DNA of 64,000 nucleotides from Limisoma sp963601185 (GTDB lineage Bacteria > Bacteroidota > Bacteroidia > Bacteroidales > Muribaculaceae), in assembly GCA_963601185.1 (NCBI GenBank), contig CAVCEE010000009.1, positions 1 to 64,000 of the forward strand, given 5' to 3'. Positions 33,483 to 42,126 of this stretch are shown one piece after another. Position 1 is the first letter of the stretch; each line of letters starts with the position of its first letter. Below the pieces are notes generated by a model. The model saw nothing but the letters and a program-made list of their open reading frames with translations, did no database searches and was not told the origin of the DNA. The translations under genes were made by a program, and so were the position numbers.

Positions 33483-35711
33483 ATGGAATTGGATAAAATG
33501 GAAGCATATTATACCGAAAAAGAGCGGCTTTTTGTTATAGAAGCATACAGATCTTTAAGGCATTCGCTTGCCGGAGATCTGACATTAGAAGAAACAAAAA
33601 AAATCGAGAAGATACTGAAAGACGGCATCGAGGCGGGCAAGGCACGCCGTGACAAGTATGGCATCAATCCATCTGTGCGCCATCTGAACACAGCACTTCT
33701 CATATCAAAATATGTGGGTGCCGACAAAAACATGATTATCGCCACCCTACTCTACCATCTGTGTTGCGACGACTTCTATCCGTTGTCGGCGGTGAAGGAA
33801 GACTTTGGCGAAGACATCTGCTCCATTACGAAAGGACTTAAGCAGGTTTCCGAACTCTACAAGCGGCAATCCACGCAGCGCGACGAAAACTTCAGCAAAC
33901 TGATGATGGCGTTTGCGGAAAACATCCGCGTGATTATCATTATGATTGTTGACCGCTTGGCTCTGATGAAGGCAATCAACCACCACCCCAACCAGAAATT
34001 CGTGATGGACATTGCCACAGAGGCGTTATATCTCTATGCGCCGCTTGCACACCGGCTCGGCTTGTACAAAATCAAGTCGGAGTTGGAGGATATGTCGCTC
34101 AAATACACCAACCGCGAACTCTACACCCAGATTGCCCACAAACTGAACGAGTCGAAGCAGGAGCGCGACAAATACATTGCCGAGTTTATTGCACCGATCA
34201 AGAAGAAGTTGGAAGACGAGGGCATCAAGTTTGACATCAAGGGTCGCACCAAGTCAATCTATTCAATTTGGAACAAGATGAAGAAGCAGAATGCCGACCT
34301 GAAGGACATCTATGACCTTTTCGCCATCCGCATCATCATCGACACTCCGATTGAATACGAACGCCGCGACTGCTGGAAGGTATTTGCCATCGTGACGGAT
34401 ATGTTCAAAGCCAACCCTTCGAGAATGAAGGACTGGATTACCATCCCGAAATCCAACGGCTATGAGTCGCTCCACACCACAGTGACCGGTCCGGGCTCGC
34501 GTTGGGTGGAGGTGCAGATACGCACACAGCGCATGGACGAAATTGCGGAAAAGGGTCTTGCCGCCCACTTCAAATACAAGGGTGTGAAAAGCGAGAAGAG
34601 CCTTGACGACTGGATGGCCAACGTGCGCGATATTCTGGAAACATCGGGCAAGGACACTCCCGAAATTATGAAGAAGATGAATATGGACGTTTACGACAAG
34701 GAGGTGTTCATCTTCACTCCAAAGGGCGACCTGTTCCGGCTGCCGCTGGGGGCTACAATCCTCGATTTCGCCTTTGCCATACACTCAAAGATTGGATGCA
34801 CCTGCATCGGAGCGAAAGTAAACGGAAAGACGCAGAAAATCAACTACCAGTTGAAGAACGGTGACACCGTAGAAATCCTCACATCGACCACGCAGCAGCC
34901 AAAACTCCAGTGGCTCACCATTGTAACCACCTCGAAGGCAAAAAACAAGATACGCCAGTCGCTCAACGAAATCAACAACCGCTCGGCTGAATTTGCCAAG
35001 GAACTGATCCAGCGCAGATTCAAGAATAGGAAGATTGACATCGAGGAGGCAATCCTGACGAAAGTAATCAAACGACTGAACTACAAGACTGCTACAGACT
35101 TCTACAACGATGTTGCCAACGAGAAACTGGACGTTGCACACATTGTAGATTCCTACCTCGCAATCAAGGAGAAGGAGGAAGAGCCGCAAACGGTTATAGG
35201 CAACCGTTCGGCACAGGACTTTGTGATGCAGCCGGTTGAAGAGGTAGCAAACGACTCCGGCGACGTGATTATCATCGGAGAAGGCATCAAGGGCATCAAC
35301 TACAAACTCGCCAAATGCTGTATGCCAATCCAAGGCGACAGCATTATGGGCTTCATTGCCAGCGATGGAGCGATAAAGATACACAAATCCACCTGCCCCA
35401 ACGCGCGGCATCTGTCGACGAAATACCCCTACCGCACAATCAAGACTGCGTGGAGCGGCGTTACGGGCAGCAACCAGTTTGCAGTGCCATTGAGCATCGT
35501 AGGGCACGACGACATCGGTATCGTCAACAACATCACCTCTATAATAACTAAAGAAAAAAACGTATCTTTGCGTAGCATTGCCATCGACTCAAACGACGGG
35601 CTGTTCCAAGGACGGCTTGTGGTCGGTGTCAACGACATTGTGTCGCTAAACAATTTGATCAAGAAAATTAAAACGATAAAGGGCGTAAAAGATGTACAAC
35701 GCAACAACTAA
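33483..35711 (+). CDS. RelA/SpoT homologue, (p)ppGpp synthetase with degenerate hydrolase domain
   Basis: Long RelA/SpoT family protein of 742 residues. The synthetase domain looks intact: IKGRTKSIYSIWNKMK, DLFAIRIIIDT, RMKDWITIPKSNGYESLHT (an RxKD-type motif) and WVEVQIRTQRMDEIAEKG. TGS (VFIFTPKGDLFRLPLGATI) and a C-terminal ACT domain follow. The N-terminal HD domain has lost its metal site: the usual LLHDVVED reads LLYHLCCDD (about 89-97), IIHP is not kept, and RLHNMR reads RLALMK. It is therefore probably a synthetase without ppGpp hydrolysis. An in-frame TTG at 33471 is a weaker start. It overlaps the next gene by 20 bases. Confidence 0.92.
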   Translation: MELDKMEAYYTEKERLFVIEAYRSLRHSLAGDLTLEETKKIEKILKDGIEAGKARRDKYGINPSVRHLNTALLISKYVGADKNMIIATLLYHLCCDDFYPLSAVKEDFGEDICSITKGLKQVSELYKRQSTQRDENFSKLMMAFAENIRVIIIMIVDRLALMKAINHHPNQKFVMDIATEALYLYAPLAHRLGLYKIKSELEDMSLKYTNRELYTQIAHKLNESKQERDKYIAEFIAPIKKKLEDEGIKFDIKGRTKSIYSIWNKMKKQNADLKDIYDLFAIRIIIDTPIEYERRDCWKVFAIVTDMFKANPSRMKDWITIPKSNGYESLHTTVTGPGSRWVEVQIRTQRMDEIAEKGLAAHFKYKGVKSEKSLDDWMANVRDILETSGKDTPEIMKKMNMDVYDKEVFIFTPKGDLFRLPLGATILDFAFAIHSKIGCTCIGAKVNGKTQKINYQLKNGDTVEILTSTTQQPKLQWLTIVTTSKAKNKIRQSLNEINNRSAEFAKELIQRRFKNRKIDIEEAILTKVIKRLNYKTATDFYNDVANEKLDVAHIVDSYLAIKEKEEEPQTVIGNRSAQDFVMQPVEEVANDSGDVIIIGEGIKGINYKLAKCCMPIQGDSIMGFIASDGAIKIHKSTCPNARHLSTKYPYRTIKTAWSGVTGSNQFAVPLSIVGHDDIGIVNNITSIITKEKNVSLRSIAIDSNDGLFQGRLVVGVNDIVSLNNLIKKIKTIKGVKDVQRNN

Positions 35712-36573
35712 TAAACTTACAGCCGTCGTCGTGTGCGCGCTTCTACTGTCTGCCATATCCTTCTCTTGCAGCAGCAAGAAGGCTGACGACAGCGAAGCCG
35801 CCGAGCATCTGATGGCGGAAATCAAATCGCTATATTCAGGCAAAGACTACGACAAGGCTTTGCTTGCCATTGACTCGTTGATGAAGACCTATCCAGGGCA
35901 AACCGACATCCAGCGACAGGCACTTCACGTGCAGACTCAAATCACTGAAAAGAAGGCACTTGCCGACAGCATCGCCAACGAACAGGTCTACGCCTCGTGC
36001 GCTGCCGTTGCCGACTCAATCAAGCAAAACCTCAAATTCGTGAACAACAAGGAGATGGTGGAAGGATACTACGTCGACAAATCTGCGCCAAGCGATGGGA
36101 TGCCGACAACAACACGCATCATCCCGAGAGTTTCTGCCGATGGTGAAATTTCCTTATTGTCGTCGCTCCGCGGGCACAGCATCCGTCACACGAAACTCTC
36201 AATCGCTACCGACACTTCGGTTGTAGAGACCGTTGCCGTGCCGCTCAGCAATTCCCGTAACTACAGATACAATGACAACGGAAAGCCAGTAGAACTGGTT
36301 ACGTTCAACCAACAGGAATGCGACTCACTCTGCAAATTTGTGGCAAGTGCGAGCGCGCCTGTTAGCATCACTTTCGTCGGACAGTCAGGAAAGCAGAAAA
36401 TCACACTGACCGCTGCCGACAAGACCGGCTTTTCAAACATCGTAGCCTACTCTGAAGCCCTTACGAAGATGCAGGAAGCCGGCATTAACCGACTCAAATT
36501 CGCCAAACGACTGAATCTGGCGAGAAAACAAATCAAGCAAACTGCCACCAACATCCAGGGTGACAGAAAATAA
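35692..36573 (+). CDS. Predicted lipoprotein of unknown function
   Basis: A 293-residue protein with a signal peptide and lipobox (LLLSAISFSC, acylated cysteine near residue 26) followed by SSKKADDS. Residues about 33-75 look like a helical repeat (SLYSGKDYDKALLAIDSLMK), similar to a TPR-type hairpin. The C-terminal half resembles a beta-rich domain ending in a basic helix. I recognise no family. It begins inside the last 20 bases of the alarmone synthetase gene and precedes ftsY by 21 bases, so it is translated within a housekeeping operon. Confidence 0.75.
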   Translation: MYNATTNKLTAVVVCALLLSAISFSCSSKKADDSEAAEHLMAEIKSLYSGKDYDKALLAIDSLMKTYPGQTDIQRQALHVQTQITEKKALADSIANEQVYASCAAVADSIKQNLKFVNNKEMVEGYYVDKSAPSDGMPTTTRIIPRVSADGEISLLSSLRGHSIRHTKLSIATDTSVVETVAVPLSNSRNYRYNDNGKPVELVTFNQQECDSLCKFVASASAPVSITFVGQSGKQKITLTAADKTGFSNIVAYSEALTKMQEAGINRLKFAKRLNLARKQIKQTATNIQGDRK

Positions 36574-36594
36574 CAGAATAAAACAAAACAATAT

Positions 36595-37545
36595 ATGGGA
36601 CTTTTTAATTTCTTCTCCAAAGAGAAAAAAGAGACGCTCGACAAGGGGCTTGAGAAAACCAAGCAGGGGCTGTTCGACAAAATCAAGAGGGCTGTAGCCG
36701 GGAAATCGAAGATTGACGACGATTTTCTGGACAATCTGGAAGAGGTGTTCATCACTTCCGACGTGGGCGTTGAAACCACGCTGAAAATCATCGACCGCCT
36801 CCAGAAACGCGCCGCTCAGGACAAATATGTCTCGACTGCCGAACTCAACGGACTTCTCCGCGAGGAAATCACCGAGATGCTGGCAGAAAATAACAATGCC
36901 GACACGCCAGACTTTACCGTGCCTGCCGACAAGAAGCCGTATGTGATTCTTGTGGTCGGCGTCAACGGCGTTGGCAAAACCACTACAATCGGCAAACTGG
37001 CATACCAGTTCAAGAAAGCCGGCAACAAGGTTGTGCTCGGCGCTGCCGACACATTCCGCGCCGCCGCCATCGAGCAGTTACAGATTTGGGGCGAACGCGT
37101 CGACGTGCCGGTAATCAAGCAGCAGATGGGTTCTGACCCTGCTTCGGTGGCATTCGACACCGTAAGTTCGGCAAAGGCGAACAATGCCGATGTGGTTATC
37201 ATCGACACGGCTGGCCGTCTCCACAACAAAGTGGGTCTGATGAAGGAGTTGTCAAAGATAAAGAACGTGATGCAAAAGGTTGTTCCCGATGCTCCGCACG
37301 AGGTGCTACTGGTGCTCGATGGCTCAACCGGGCAGAACGCATTTGAGCAGGCTCGCCAGTTTGTTGCAGCAACGGAGGTCAACGAGTTGGCAATCACCAA
37401 ACTCGACGGCACTGCGAAAGGCGGCGTTGTAATCGGCATCAGCGACCAGTTCAAGATTCCGGTGAAATACATCGGCTTGGGTGAAGGCATCGAAGATTTG
37501 CAGATTTTCCGCAAGAAAGAATTTGTCGACTCATTATTTTCTTAA
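36595..37545 (+). CDS. ftsY: Signal recognition particle receptor FtsY
   Basis: GTPase that docks the signal recognition particle and nascent chain at the inner membrane. The 316-residue protein is close to a minimal NG-domain form without the long acidic A domain of enterobacteria. GVNGVGKTTTIGKLA, DTFRAAAIEQL, VVIIDTAGRL and ITKLDGTAKGG are the G1-G4 motifs. The basic amphipathic N-terminus (GLFNFFSKEKK) may serve as the membrane anchor. Operon with the lipoprotein, rimO and menF genes. Confidence 0.96.
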   Translation: MGLFNFFSKEKKETLDKGLEKTKQGLFDKIKRAVAGKSKIDDDFLDNLEEVFITSDVGVETTLKIIDRLQKRAAQDKYVSTAELNGLLREEITEMLAENNNADTPDFTVPADKKPYVILVVGVNGVGKTTTIGKLAYQFKKAGNKVVLGAADTFRAAAIEQLQIWGERVDVPVIKQQMGSDPASVAFDTVSSAKANNADVVIIDTAGRLHNKVGLMKELSKIKNVMQKVVPDAPHEVLLVLDGSTGQNAFEQARQFVAATEVNELAITKLDGTAKGGVVIGISDQFKIPVKYIGLGEGIEDLQIFRKKEFVDSLFS

Positions 37546-37561
37546 TTGACGCCATTTTTTG

Positions 37562-38860
37562 ATGAACAGAAAAAGGATAGACGTAGTATCGCTCGGATGT
37601 TCGAAAAACCTTGTAGACTCCGAACGACTCTTGAAACAACTGGAAGAATGCGGCTTTGAAGCGCACCACAACTCCGACGACGTGAAAGGCGACATCGTGG
37701 TGGTAAACACTTGTGGATTTATCGGCGATGCTAAAGAAGAATCGATAAACACCATCCTTACATACGCCGATGCCAAAAACGACGGCATCATCAAAGAGTT
37801 GTATGTGATGGGGTGCTTGTCGGAACGCTACAAGGACGATTTGCTCAAGGAAATTCCCGAAATCGACAAACTCTACGGCAAGTTCAACTGGGTAAACCTC
37901 GTTTCCGACGTTGTGAAACGCAACCCAGCAACAATGCCCTACGACAGGGTAATCACCACCCCGTCACACTACACCTACATCAAGATTGCCGAAGGCTGCA
38001 ACCGCTTTTGTGCATTCTGCGCAATCCCGCTGATTACAGGGCGGTTCAAGTCGCGCACAATCGAGGATATACTGGAGGAAGTTTCCACCCTCGTTTCACG
38101 CGGCGTAAAGGAGTTCAACATCATAGCGCAGGACCTTTCTTCCTACGGTAAGGACATCTATGGCAAACTTATGCTGCCGGAACTCATCGACCGTATGGCT
38201 GACATTCCCGGCGTGGAATGGATTAGGCTACACTATGCCTACCCTTCCGAGTTTCCGTATGAGGTACTCGACGTGATGGCAAGGCGGCAGAACGTATGCA
38301 AATATCTCGACATCGCACTCCAGCATATCAGCGATACGGTGCTGACCAATATGCGCCGACACATCACCAAGGAAGAGTCGTTGAAACTGATTGAAACAAT
38401 CCGAGAGAAAGTGCCCGGCATACATATCCGCACCACACTGATGGTGGGTTTCCCAGGTGAGGACGACGAAGCGTTCAAGGAGTTGTGCGAATTTGTGCGC
38501 AATGCCAAGTTTGAGCGAATGGGAGCTTTCGCCTACTGCGAGGAGGAGGACACCTACGGGGCAAAGAACTACAACGACGACATTCCGCAGGAGGTCAAGG
38601 AGCAACGGCTCGAAGAGTTGATGGCTATTCAGGAAGAAATCGCCCTCGAATCCAACCGACAGAAAGTAGGTCGGCAAATGAAGGTTATCATCGACCGCGA
38701 AGAGGCAGACTACTTTATCGGCAGAACCGAATTCGACTCGCCGGAGGTTGACCCGGAGGTATTGATTGAGAAGCATCCCGACATTAAGGTTGGAGAATTT
38801 TTCAATGTCGAAATCACCGATGCCCTCCCTTTTGAACTGATGGGGAGGTTGGCTGTTTAA
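37562..38860 (+). CDS. rimO: Ribosomal protein S12 methylthiotransferase RimO
   Basis: Radical SAM enzyme that adds a methylthio group to an aspartate of ribosomal protein S12. The 432-residue protein has the N-terminal methylthiotransferase domain (VVSLGCSKNLVDSE), the radical SAM CxxxCxxC in EGCNRFCAFCAIPLITG, and a C-terminal TRAM domain. The SLGCSKN and GRFKSR segments favour RimO over MiaB. The ATG at 37562 follows an in-frame TTG. The stop directly abuts the next ATG. Confidence 0.95.
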   Translation: MNRKRIDVVSLGCSKNLVDSERLLKQLEECGFEAHHNSDDVKGDIVVVNTCGFIGDAKEESINTILTYADAKNDGIIKELYVMGCLSERYKDDLLKEIPEIDKLYGKFNWVNLVSDVVKRNPATMPYDRVITTPSHYTYIKIAEGCNRFCAFCAIPLITGRFKSRTIEDILEEVSTLVSRGVKEFNIIAQDLSSYGKDIYGKLMLPELIDRMADIPGVEWIRLHYAYPSEFPYEVLDVMARRQNVCKYLDIALQHISDTVLTNMRRHITKEESLKLIETIREKVPGIHIRTTLMVGFPGEDDEAFKELCEFVRNAKFERMGAFAYCEEEDTYGAKNYNDDIPQEVKEQRLEELMAIQEEIALESNRQKVGRQMKVIIDREEADYFIGRTEFDSPEVDPEVLIEKHPDIKVGEFFNVEITDALPFELMGRLAV

Positions 38861-39910
38861 ATGGACGCAATCTATCTCGCAATCAACAAAGCCATATCCT
38901 GCAATGCGACATTCTATGCCTATAGGATGCCCAACGAGTCGTGTGCAGTATTCTCGGCGGCAAAGCAAGGCGAAAACAACAATGGGAGCGGTTTTGCAAT
39001 AGTTCCGTTCGCCGCCAACGGCAATGCCAAGGCATTTTCCATACCGCAAGGTATCAGCGCAGAGGCGTTTTTGAATGCCGACACGTCCTTATACTCTTGC
39101 CCATCGGCATATAAAATGCCTCGGCAAAGCACTACCACGTTCGGCGAATACGGTTCGGAATTTGAAGCGTGCATGCACTTGCTGAAAGCCGGCGAACTGA
39201 AGAAGATAGTGCTTTCTCGCATCACAGAATGCGAATTTGCAGAAATCGACTGGGGACGGTTCTTCATCAATATGGCGGAGACATACCCCACCGCCTTTGT
39301 GTTTATCTTCAACTCTCCTTCCACCGGCTTCTGGGCAGGGGCTTCGCCTGAGACATTGGCAAGATATCACAACCAGGAGTTGCTGACGATGGCCTTGGCA
39401 GGCACGAAGATGGCTTCCGACCAATCGGAGTGGGGACAGAAAGAAGTGGTTGAACAACAACTGGTGGCAAACTTCATCGAGTCGGTGTTTGCCGCAAGCG
39501 GAACTGACTTCAAAAAATCACCGTTGTTCTCGCAACCGGCAGGGAAAGTGAAGCACTTGTGCAACAACTACACCGCCCTTGTGGAAGACACTTCGACGGC
39601 AGAGCAGATACTTGCGCATCTGCATCCTACTCCAGCCCTTTGCGGCATACCGCAGGATGCGGCAAAAGCGGCAATCTCCGCAATCGAACGTCACAACAGA
39701 CTTTACTACGGAGGCTACATCGGGCCATATTCGCCAGTGGAATTTGACTATTTCGTAAACCTCCGCTCACTACAGTTTGACGCAAATTCGCAGATTCTCT
39801 ACACCGGCGGCGGACTCACTACCGACTCCGACCTCGAAAGCGAATGGAGGGAAACGGAAATTAAGACCGACACAATGATGGCAATACTAAGCAAAAGCGG
39901 CAAGATTTGA
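38861..39910 (+). CDS. Isochorismate synthase / chorismate-binding enzyme
   Basis: A 349-residue member of the chorismate-utilising family, most likely a menaquinone-route isochorismate synthase (MenF type). The conserved C-terminal half is clear: FWAGASPETLAR, ALAGTKMA, HLHPTPALCGIPQ, YYGGYIGPYS and YTGGGLTTDSDLESEWRETE. The N-terminal half is poorly conserved and short. The rest of the menaquinone genes (menD, menH, menC, menE, menB) are not adjacent. Anthranilate or salicylate synthesis are less likely alternatives. It starts with zero spacing after rimO and ends in a terminator. Confidence 0.82.
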   Translation: MDAIYLAINKAISCNATFYAYRMPNESCAVFSAAKQGENNNGSGFAIVPFAANGNAKAFSIPQGISAEAFLNADTSLYSCPSAYKMPRQSTTTFGEYGSEFEACMHLLKAGELKKIVLSRITECEFAEIDWGRFFINMAETYPTAFVFIFNSPSTGFWAGASPETLARYHNQELLTMALAGTKMASDQSEWGQKEVVEQQLVANFIESVFAASGTDFKKSPLFSQPAGKVKHLCNNYTALVEDTSTAEQILAHLHPTPALCGIPQDAAKAAISAIERHNRLYYGGYIGPYSPVEFDYFVNLRSLQFDANSQILYTGGGLTTDSDLESEWRETEIKTDTMMAILSKSGKI

Positions 39911-39926
39911 AAATCCTGCCGCTTTT
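39893..39926. terminator. Terminator between the convergent menF-type and lpxA genes
   Basis: AAAAGCGGCA (39893-39902) pairs with TGCCGCTTTT (39917-39926), with further GATT/AATC pairing around the stop codon. A/T tracts on both sides allow use in both directions. The left arm overlaps the 3' end of the isochorismate synthase frame. Confidence 0.82.
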
Positions 39927-39948
39927 ACTTTTATCTGAGAACCTTATG

Positions 39949-40725
39949 TTAAAGGTATCCTTTGATAATTCCACGTTTTGAATTCCGCACAAACAGGATT
40001 ATCTCGTCGCGCTCCTTCGTTGCTGGTAACTCAGCCTCGATATGCTCAACGGCATCGCTGTTGTTGTAGCCCGAAAGATAGAGATAGCGGTAAAGTTCCT
40101 GAATGTCGCGAATCTGCTCGTTTGTGAAACCTCTGCGGCGCAAACCGATAGAGTTTACTCCAGCATAGGAAATAGGCTCGCGCGCTGCCTTGACATAAGG
40201 AGGAATGTCCTTATTGACCAATGCGCCGCCCTGAATCATCACATGTGCGCCGATGTGGCAGAACTGGTGAACCAGCGTGCCGCCGCCGATAACTGCAAAG
40301 TTGTCGACCTGCACCTCTCCTGCTATCTGCGAAGCATTTGCAATGATTACATTGTCACCTACAACGCAATCGTGGGCAATGTGTGAATAAGCCATAATCA
40401 AGCAGTTGCTACCCACAACCGTCTTGCCCTTGGAGGCGGTACCGCGATTGATGGTGACACATTCACGGATTGTCGTGTTGTCGCCGACAATCGCCAATGT
40501 GTCTTCACCCATAAATTTCAAGTCCTGAGGAATTGCACCGATAACAGCACCCGGAAGGATATTGCAGTTCTTGCCGATTCTTGCACCTTCCATAATTGTC
40601 ACATTACTTGCGATGCGTGTACCGGCACCGATTTCAACATTTCTGTCGATTGTCACAAACGGGTCAATGACCACACTTGGGTCAATCTTTGCGTCCGGAT
40701 GAATATATGCTAATGGTTGTTTCAT
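39949..40725 (-). CDS. lpxA: UDP-N-acetylglucosamine O-acyltransferase
   Basis: First step of lipid A synthesis: moves a 3-hydroxyacyl chain from acyl carrier protein to UDP-GlcNAc. The 258-residue protein is a left-handed beta helix built from hexapeptide repeats (IDPSVVIDPFVTIDRNVEIG and following). It has the catalytic histidine region MAYSHIAHDCVVGD and a C-terminal helical domain (RRRGFTNEQIRDIQELYR). Last gene of lpxD-lpxC/fabZ-lpxA, 9 bases after its neighbour. Confidence 0.96.
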   Translation of the reverse strand: MKQPLAYIHPDAKIDPSVVIDPFVTIDRNVEIGAGTRIASNVTIMEGARIGKNCNILPGAVIGAIPQDLKFMGEDTLAIVGDNTTIRECVTINRGTASKGKTVVGSNCLIMAYSHIAHDCVVGDNVIIANASQIAGEVQVDNFAVIGGGTLVHQFCHIGAHVMIQGGALVNKDIPPYVKAAREPISYAGVNSIGLRRRGFTNEQIRDIQELYRYLYLSGYNNSDAVEHIEAELPATKERDEIILFVRNSKRGIIKGYL

Positions 40726-40734
40726 ACTATCTGA

Positions 40735-42117
40735 CTACTTGTTTTTAATGATTTGAGCCATAAACTCAGCCTCTGAAACGATTTTGTCGCCCACAAAGGC
40801 ATAACCCTTCATGTTGGCACAGCCACGGCGCAGTTCAGTGAGGAACGAAACGTGGAAGATAAGAGTGTCGCCTGGCACTACCTTCTGACGGAACTTCACA
40901 TTGTCAATCTTCATAAAGTATGTAGAGTAACTTTCAGGATTCTCTACTGATCCAAGTACGAGCAGACCGGCAGTCTGGGCCATAGCCTCAACTTGGAGAA
41001 CACCCGGCATCACTGGTTCTGTTGGGAAGTGCCCCTGGAAGAACGGCTCATTGCCAGAAACGTTCTTTACGCCGACGATATACTTGTCCGACTTGTCGAT
41101 AATCTTGTCGACCAACAAGAACGGATAGCGGTGCGGAAGAAGTTCGCGGATGCGGTTGATGTCCATCAACGGCTCCTTGTTTGGATTGTAAACCGGAGCC
41201 TGTACATCCTGACGCTTGAGTTCGCGTCTCACCTTCTTTGAGAATGTCGTATTGATTGTGTGACCTGGGCAAGTTGCGATGATGCGACCCTGCACACGGC
41301 GACCGATAAGTGCTACGTCGCCCACCACATCAAGCAACTTGTGGCGAGCCGGCTCATTCTTGAATACCAGTTCGTCGTTGTTGATGAAGCCGAATTCCGA
41401 AACTTTCTTTCTTGGCACGTTCATCATGTCGGCAATGCGGTCCAACTCCGACTGAGCGACTGGAGTGTCGTAGATTACGATAGCATTGTCAAGGTCGCCG
41501 CCCTTAATCAAGTTGTTTTTGACCAATGCCTCTATTTCGCGAACAAAGACGAATGTGCGGCTCGAAGCAACCTGCGACTTAAAGTCGTCGAGCGAATCAA
41601 GTGTGGCAAACTGGTTTGACAAAACGACTGAATTGAATTCAATCATCACGTCAACGCAGAAATTGCTGTCAGGGATTACGCAAATCGACGCGCCAGTATT
41701 GTCGTCCTTGACTGTAGTGCGGTTGCGCACAACGTAGACAGCAGCATCTTCGTTTTGCTCCTCTACGCCCACTTCTTCAATCTTCTCCATAAAGATTTTT
41801 GCGCTGCCGTCAAGAATCGGCACCTCAGGACCGTTGATTTCAATCAAGCAGTTGTCGACATTCGAAGCATAGAGCGCAGCCATTGCGTGCTCTATCGTTG
41901 ACACTTTCAAATCGCCGGAAGCGATTACTGTTCCACGACAAGTTTCTACCACATTCTCGGCAACAGCCTCAATAGGAGCCGCACCCACAACGTCTACGCG
42001 GAGGAATTTACGACCGAAATTGTCAGGAGCCGGCTTGAATGTAGCCTCAATCTCCTTGCCTGTGTGCAAGCCCTTGCCTTTAACGGTAAATGCTTGTTTT
42101 AACGTGCACTGTTTCAT
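40735..42117 (-). CDS. Fused LpxC deacetylase / FabZ dehydratase
   Basis: Bifunctional 460-residue protein. Residues about 1-300 are UDP-3-O-acyl-GlcNAc deacetylase (LpxC), the committed zinc-dependent step of lipid A synthesis, with STIEHAMAAL and HKLLDVVGDVALIG as zinc-binding motifs. Residues about 315-460 are 3-hydroxyacyl-ACP dehydratase (FabZ), with LLPHRYPFLLVDKI and GHFPTEPVMPGVLQVEAMAQ carrying the catalytic His and Glu. The fusion is known in Bacteroidota and joins enzymes that compete for the same hydroxyacyl pool. Confidence 0.95.
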   Translation of the reverse strand: MKQCTLKQAFTVKGKGLHTGKEIEATFKPAPDNFGRKFLRVDVVGAAPIEAVAENVVETCRGTVIASGDLKVSTIEHAMAALYASNVDNCLIEINGPEVPILDGSAKIFMEKIEEVGVEEQNEDAAVYVVRNRTTVKDDNTGASICVIPDSNFCVDVMIEFNSVVLSNQFATLDSLDDFKSQVASSRTFVFVREIEALVKNNLIKGGDLDNAIVIYDTPVAQSELDRIADMMNVPRKKVSEFGFINNDELVFKNEPARHKLLDVVGDVALIGRRVQGRIIATCPGHTINTTFSKKVRRELKRQDVQAPVYNPNKEPLMDINRIRELLPHRYPFLLVDKIIDKSDKYIVGVKNVSGNEPFFQGHFPTEPVMPGVLQVEAMAQTAGLLVLGSVENPESYSTYFMKIDNVKFRQKVVPGDTLIFHVSFLTELRRGCANMKGYAFVGDKIVSEAEFMAQIIKNK

Positions 42118-42126
42118 ATAGGATAA

